From contig JAEUTY010000043.1 in the NCBI GenBank assembly GCA_016787805.1, positions 1 to 43,790 of the forward strand: 43,790 nt of DNA. Direction: 5' to 3'. This DNA is from Flavobacterium sp. Lineage in GTDB: Bacteria > Bacteroidota > Bacteroidia > Flavobacteriales > Flavobacteriaceae. Below are positions 42,894 through 43,790 of this stretch, piece by piece. The first letter of the stretch is position 1; each line of letters opens with the position of its first letter. The translations under genes and the position numbers were made by a program. The notes beneath the pieces are model-generated. The model was given only the letters and a program-made list of their open reading frames with translations. It had not been told where the DNA came from and did not search any database.

Positions 42894-43475
42894 ATGTTAG
42901 GCTTAAAATTAAAAACGGATCCTCGATGGGCTAATATTGCCGAATCCAACCTTGAAGAAATACTCACCGATCATTGTTGGTGTGAGCAAAAAGCAGCCGC
43001 CAATGCCATGTACATTATCATCAATAATTCGGAAAAAGAAGAATTAGTCACTGAAATGACGAAAATTACCATAGAAGAGATGCAACACTTTCAAATGGTT
43101 CACGATATCATCAAAGCCCGTGGATATGAATTTGGTCGCGAACGCAAAGATGATTATGTTAACGAACTGGTCAAATTCACTAAAAAAGGAGGCAACAGAA
43201 ACGACGCATTAATCGAACGTTTATTATTTGCAGCTATGATTGAAGCCAGAAGTTGCGAACGATTCAAAGTTTTATCGGAAAATATCAAAGATCAAGAATT
43301 AGCAAAGTTCTACCGTGAGCTCATGATTAGTGAAGCCAGTCATTATACTACATTCCTTAATTTTGCCCGAAAATATACTGAAAGAGTAGATGTTGAAAAA
43401 CGTTGGAAAGAATGGCTTGAATATGAAGGTGAACTTATCGCCAACTACGGAAACAAAGAAACCGTTCATGGATAA
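42894..43475 (+). CDS. miaE: tRNA-(ms2io6A)-hydroxylase, MiaE type
   Basis: 193 residues, the expected length. It is a ferritin-like four-helix di-iron enzyme that hydroxylates the isopentenyl group of 2-methylthio-N6-isopentenyl-adenosine at tRNA position 37. Iron-ligand-type residues are Glu31 (WCEQKAA), Glu62 and His65 (EEMQHF), Glu117 (EARSCERF), Glu147 and His150 (SEASHYTTF). DPRWANIAESNLEEILTDHC at the N-terminus is characteristic. It is monocistronic, followed by a hairpin terminator. Confidence 0.92.
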   Translation: MLGLKLKTDPRWANIAESNLEEILTDHCWCEQKAAANAMYIIINNSEKEELVTEMTKITIEEMQHFQMVHDIIKARGYEFGRERKDDYVNELVKFTKKGGNRNDALIERLLFAAMIEARSCERFKVLSENIKDQELAKFYRELMISEASHYTTFLNFARKYTERVDVEKRWKEWLEYEGELIANYGNKETVHG

Positions 43476-43477
43476 GC

Positions 43478-43514
43478 AAAAACCTGTTAGCAAGTGTTAG
43501 CAGGTTTTTTCTTT
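43478..43514 (+). terminator. Terminator after miaE
   Basis: AAAAACCTG, a 14-base loop, CAGGTTTTTT then CTTTT, directly after the stop codon. The loop itself repeats GTTAGCA. Confidence 0.75.
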
Positions 43515-43515
43515 T

Positions 43516-43640
43516 GGCGTGCCCCCGATGGATAAAAACAAGCCTGTAAGACGTAATTTTTATCCATCGGGGTCGGGCTATTCGCTATATCTTTTGCTCC
43601 ATTGTATTACACAAAAGGATGCCGCTGCTATCCCTCACGC
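43516..43640 (+). repeat. Palindromic intergenic repeat (copy B) with two inserts
   Basis: GGCGTGCCCC at the left and ATCCCTCACGC at the right frame the unit. Inside, 43523-43538 pairs perfectly with 43557-43572 (CCCCGATGGATAAAAA and its complement). Then GGGTCGGGCTATTCGCTATATCTTTTG...CAAAAGGATGCCGCTGCTATCCC makes a second hairpin (43589-43596 with 43612-43620). Same frame as copies A and C with different loop content. Confidence 0.75.
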
Positions 43641-43790
43641 AAACGTTTAGTAGTCAAAAGAAACTTCAGTATTCAAAGTTCCTTGTTCAACATTCAGCAT
43701 TTTTAATATTCAACAAGGAACTTCCAATTTTGAATATTGAACCTTCATAAAACAAGAAATCCTGTCTAACTAGACAGGCTTTTGCTTCGC
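43641..43790. other. Gene-free right end with two further hairpins
   Basis: From 43641 to the right edge I see no gene. AAGTTCCTTGTTCAA near 43677-43691 pairs with TTCAACAAGGAACTT near 43702-43716 with one mismatch. CCTGTCTA-AC-TAGACAGG at 43761-43778 is a perfect hairpin followed by CTTTT, possibly a terminator for a gene beyond the edge. Confidence 0.6.

Overview
The window looks like a chromosomal segment of a gliding, polysaccharide-degrading member of the Flavobacteriaceae, most likely Flavobacterium or a close relative. The support is low G+C, TAnnTTTG-type -7 boxes, type IX secretion (T9SS) and gliding genes in the order gldJ / porU-porV, several secreted proteins ending in a T9SS sorting domain (YPNPF...GIYNV), and dispersed palindromic repeats between genes. 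Genus assignment is inference from gene families and arrangement.

Layout. 1-9418 (minus strand): three tandem T9SS cargo genes. The first runs off the left edge and carries about 18 DxDGDGFG modules in a 189-bp super-repeat. The second has a similar array but is cut by an in-frame TAA at codon 93. The third has a seven-repeat RCC1 propeller. The second and third share a nearly identical block of three ~100-residue Cys-containing modules plus the sorting domain, and the first starts the same block before the window edge. 9665-15643: glutamate/leucine-type dehydrogenase and NhaA (zero gap, TTG start), a TonB-like protein convergent with ExbD/ExbB, and FolC. 15660-16297: a tRNA-Val(TAC) locus flanked by two decayed tRNA-like copies, with a truncated GIY-YIG gene between them.

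16298-27173: a beta-1,4-galactan/galactose locus. A divergent GntR-type regulator faces galM, two GH53 galactanase lipoproteins, a GH2 beta-galactosidase, galK, galT and a Na+/sugar symporter. Endo-galactanases cut galactan, the GH2 enzyme releases galactose, the symporter imports it, and GalM/GalK/GalT feed it into the Leloir pathway. No SusC/SusD pair is present. A nested palindromic repeat sits between the GH2 gene and galK.

27181-29537 (minus): a two-component system (NarL-type regulator and histidine kinase). 29759-32827 (minus): murF and gldJ. 33008-38047 (plus): porU and porV, the attachment machinery for cargo such as the proteins at the left end. 38115-41389: cytidine deaminase, pyruvate dehydrogenase E1-alpha and E2. 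41603-43475: a glycosyltransferase and a MiaE-type tRNA hydroxylase. The last 300 bases hold palindromic repeats only.

Most of the window is ordinary core flavobacterial content. The parts most worth a second look are the tRNA/GIY-YIG duplication, the modular palindrome family (four members with different inserts at the same position), the cargo cluster with its uncharacterised three-module block and interrupted member, and the galactan locus without a SusCD importer.
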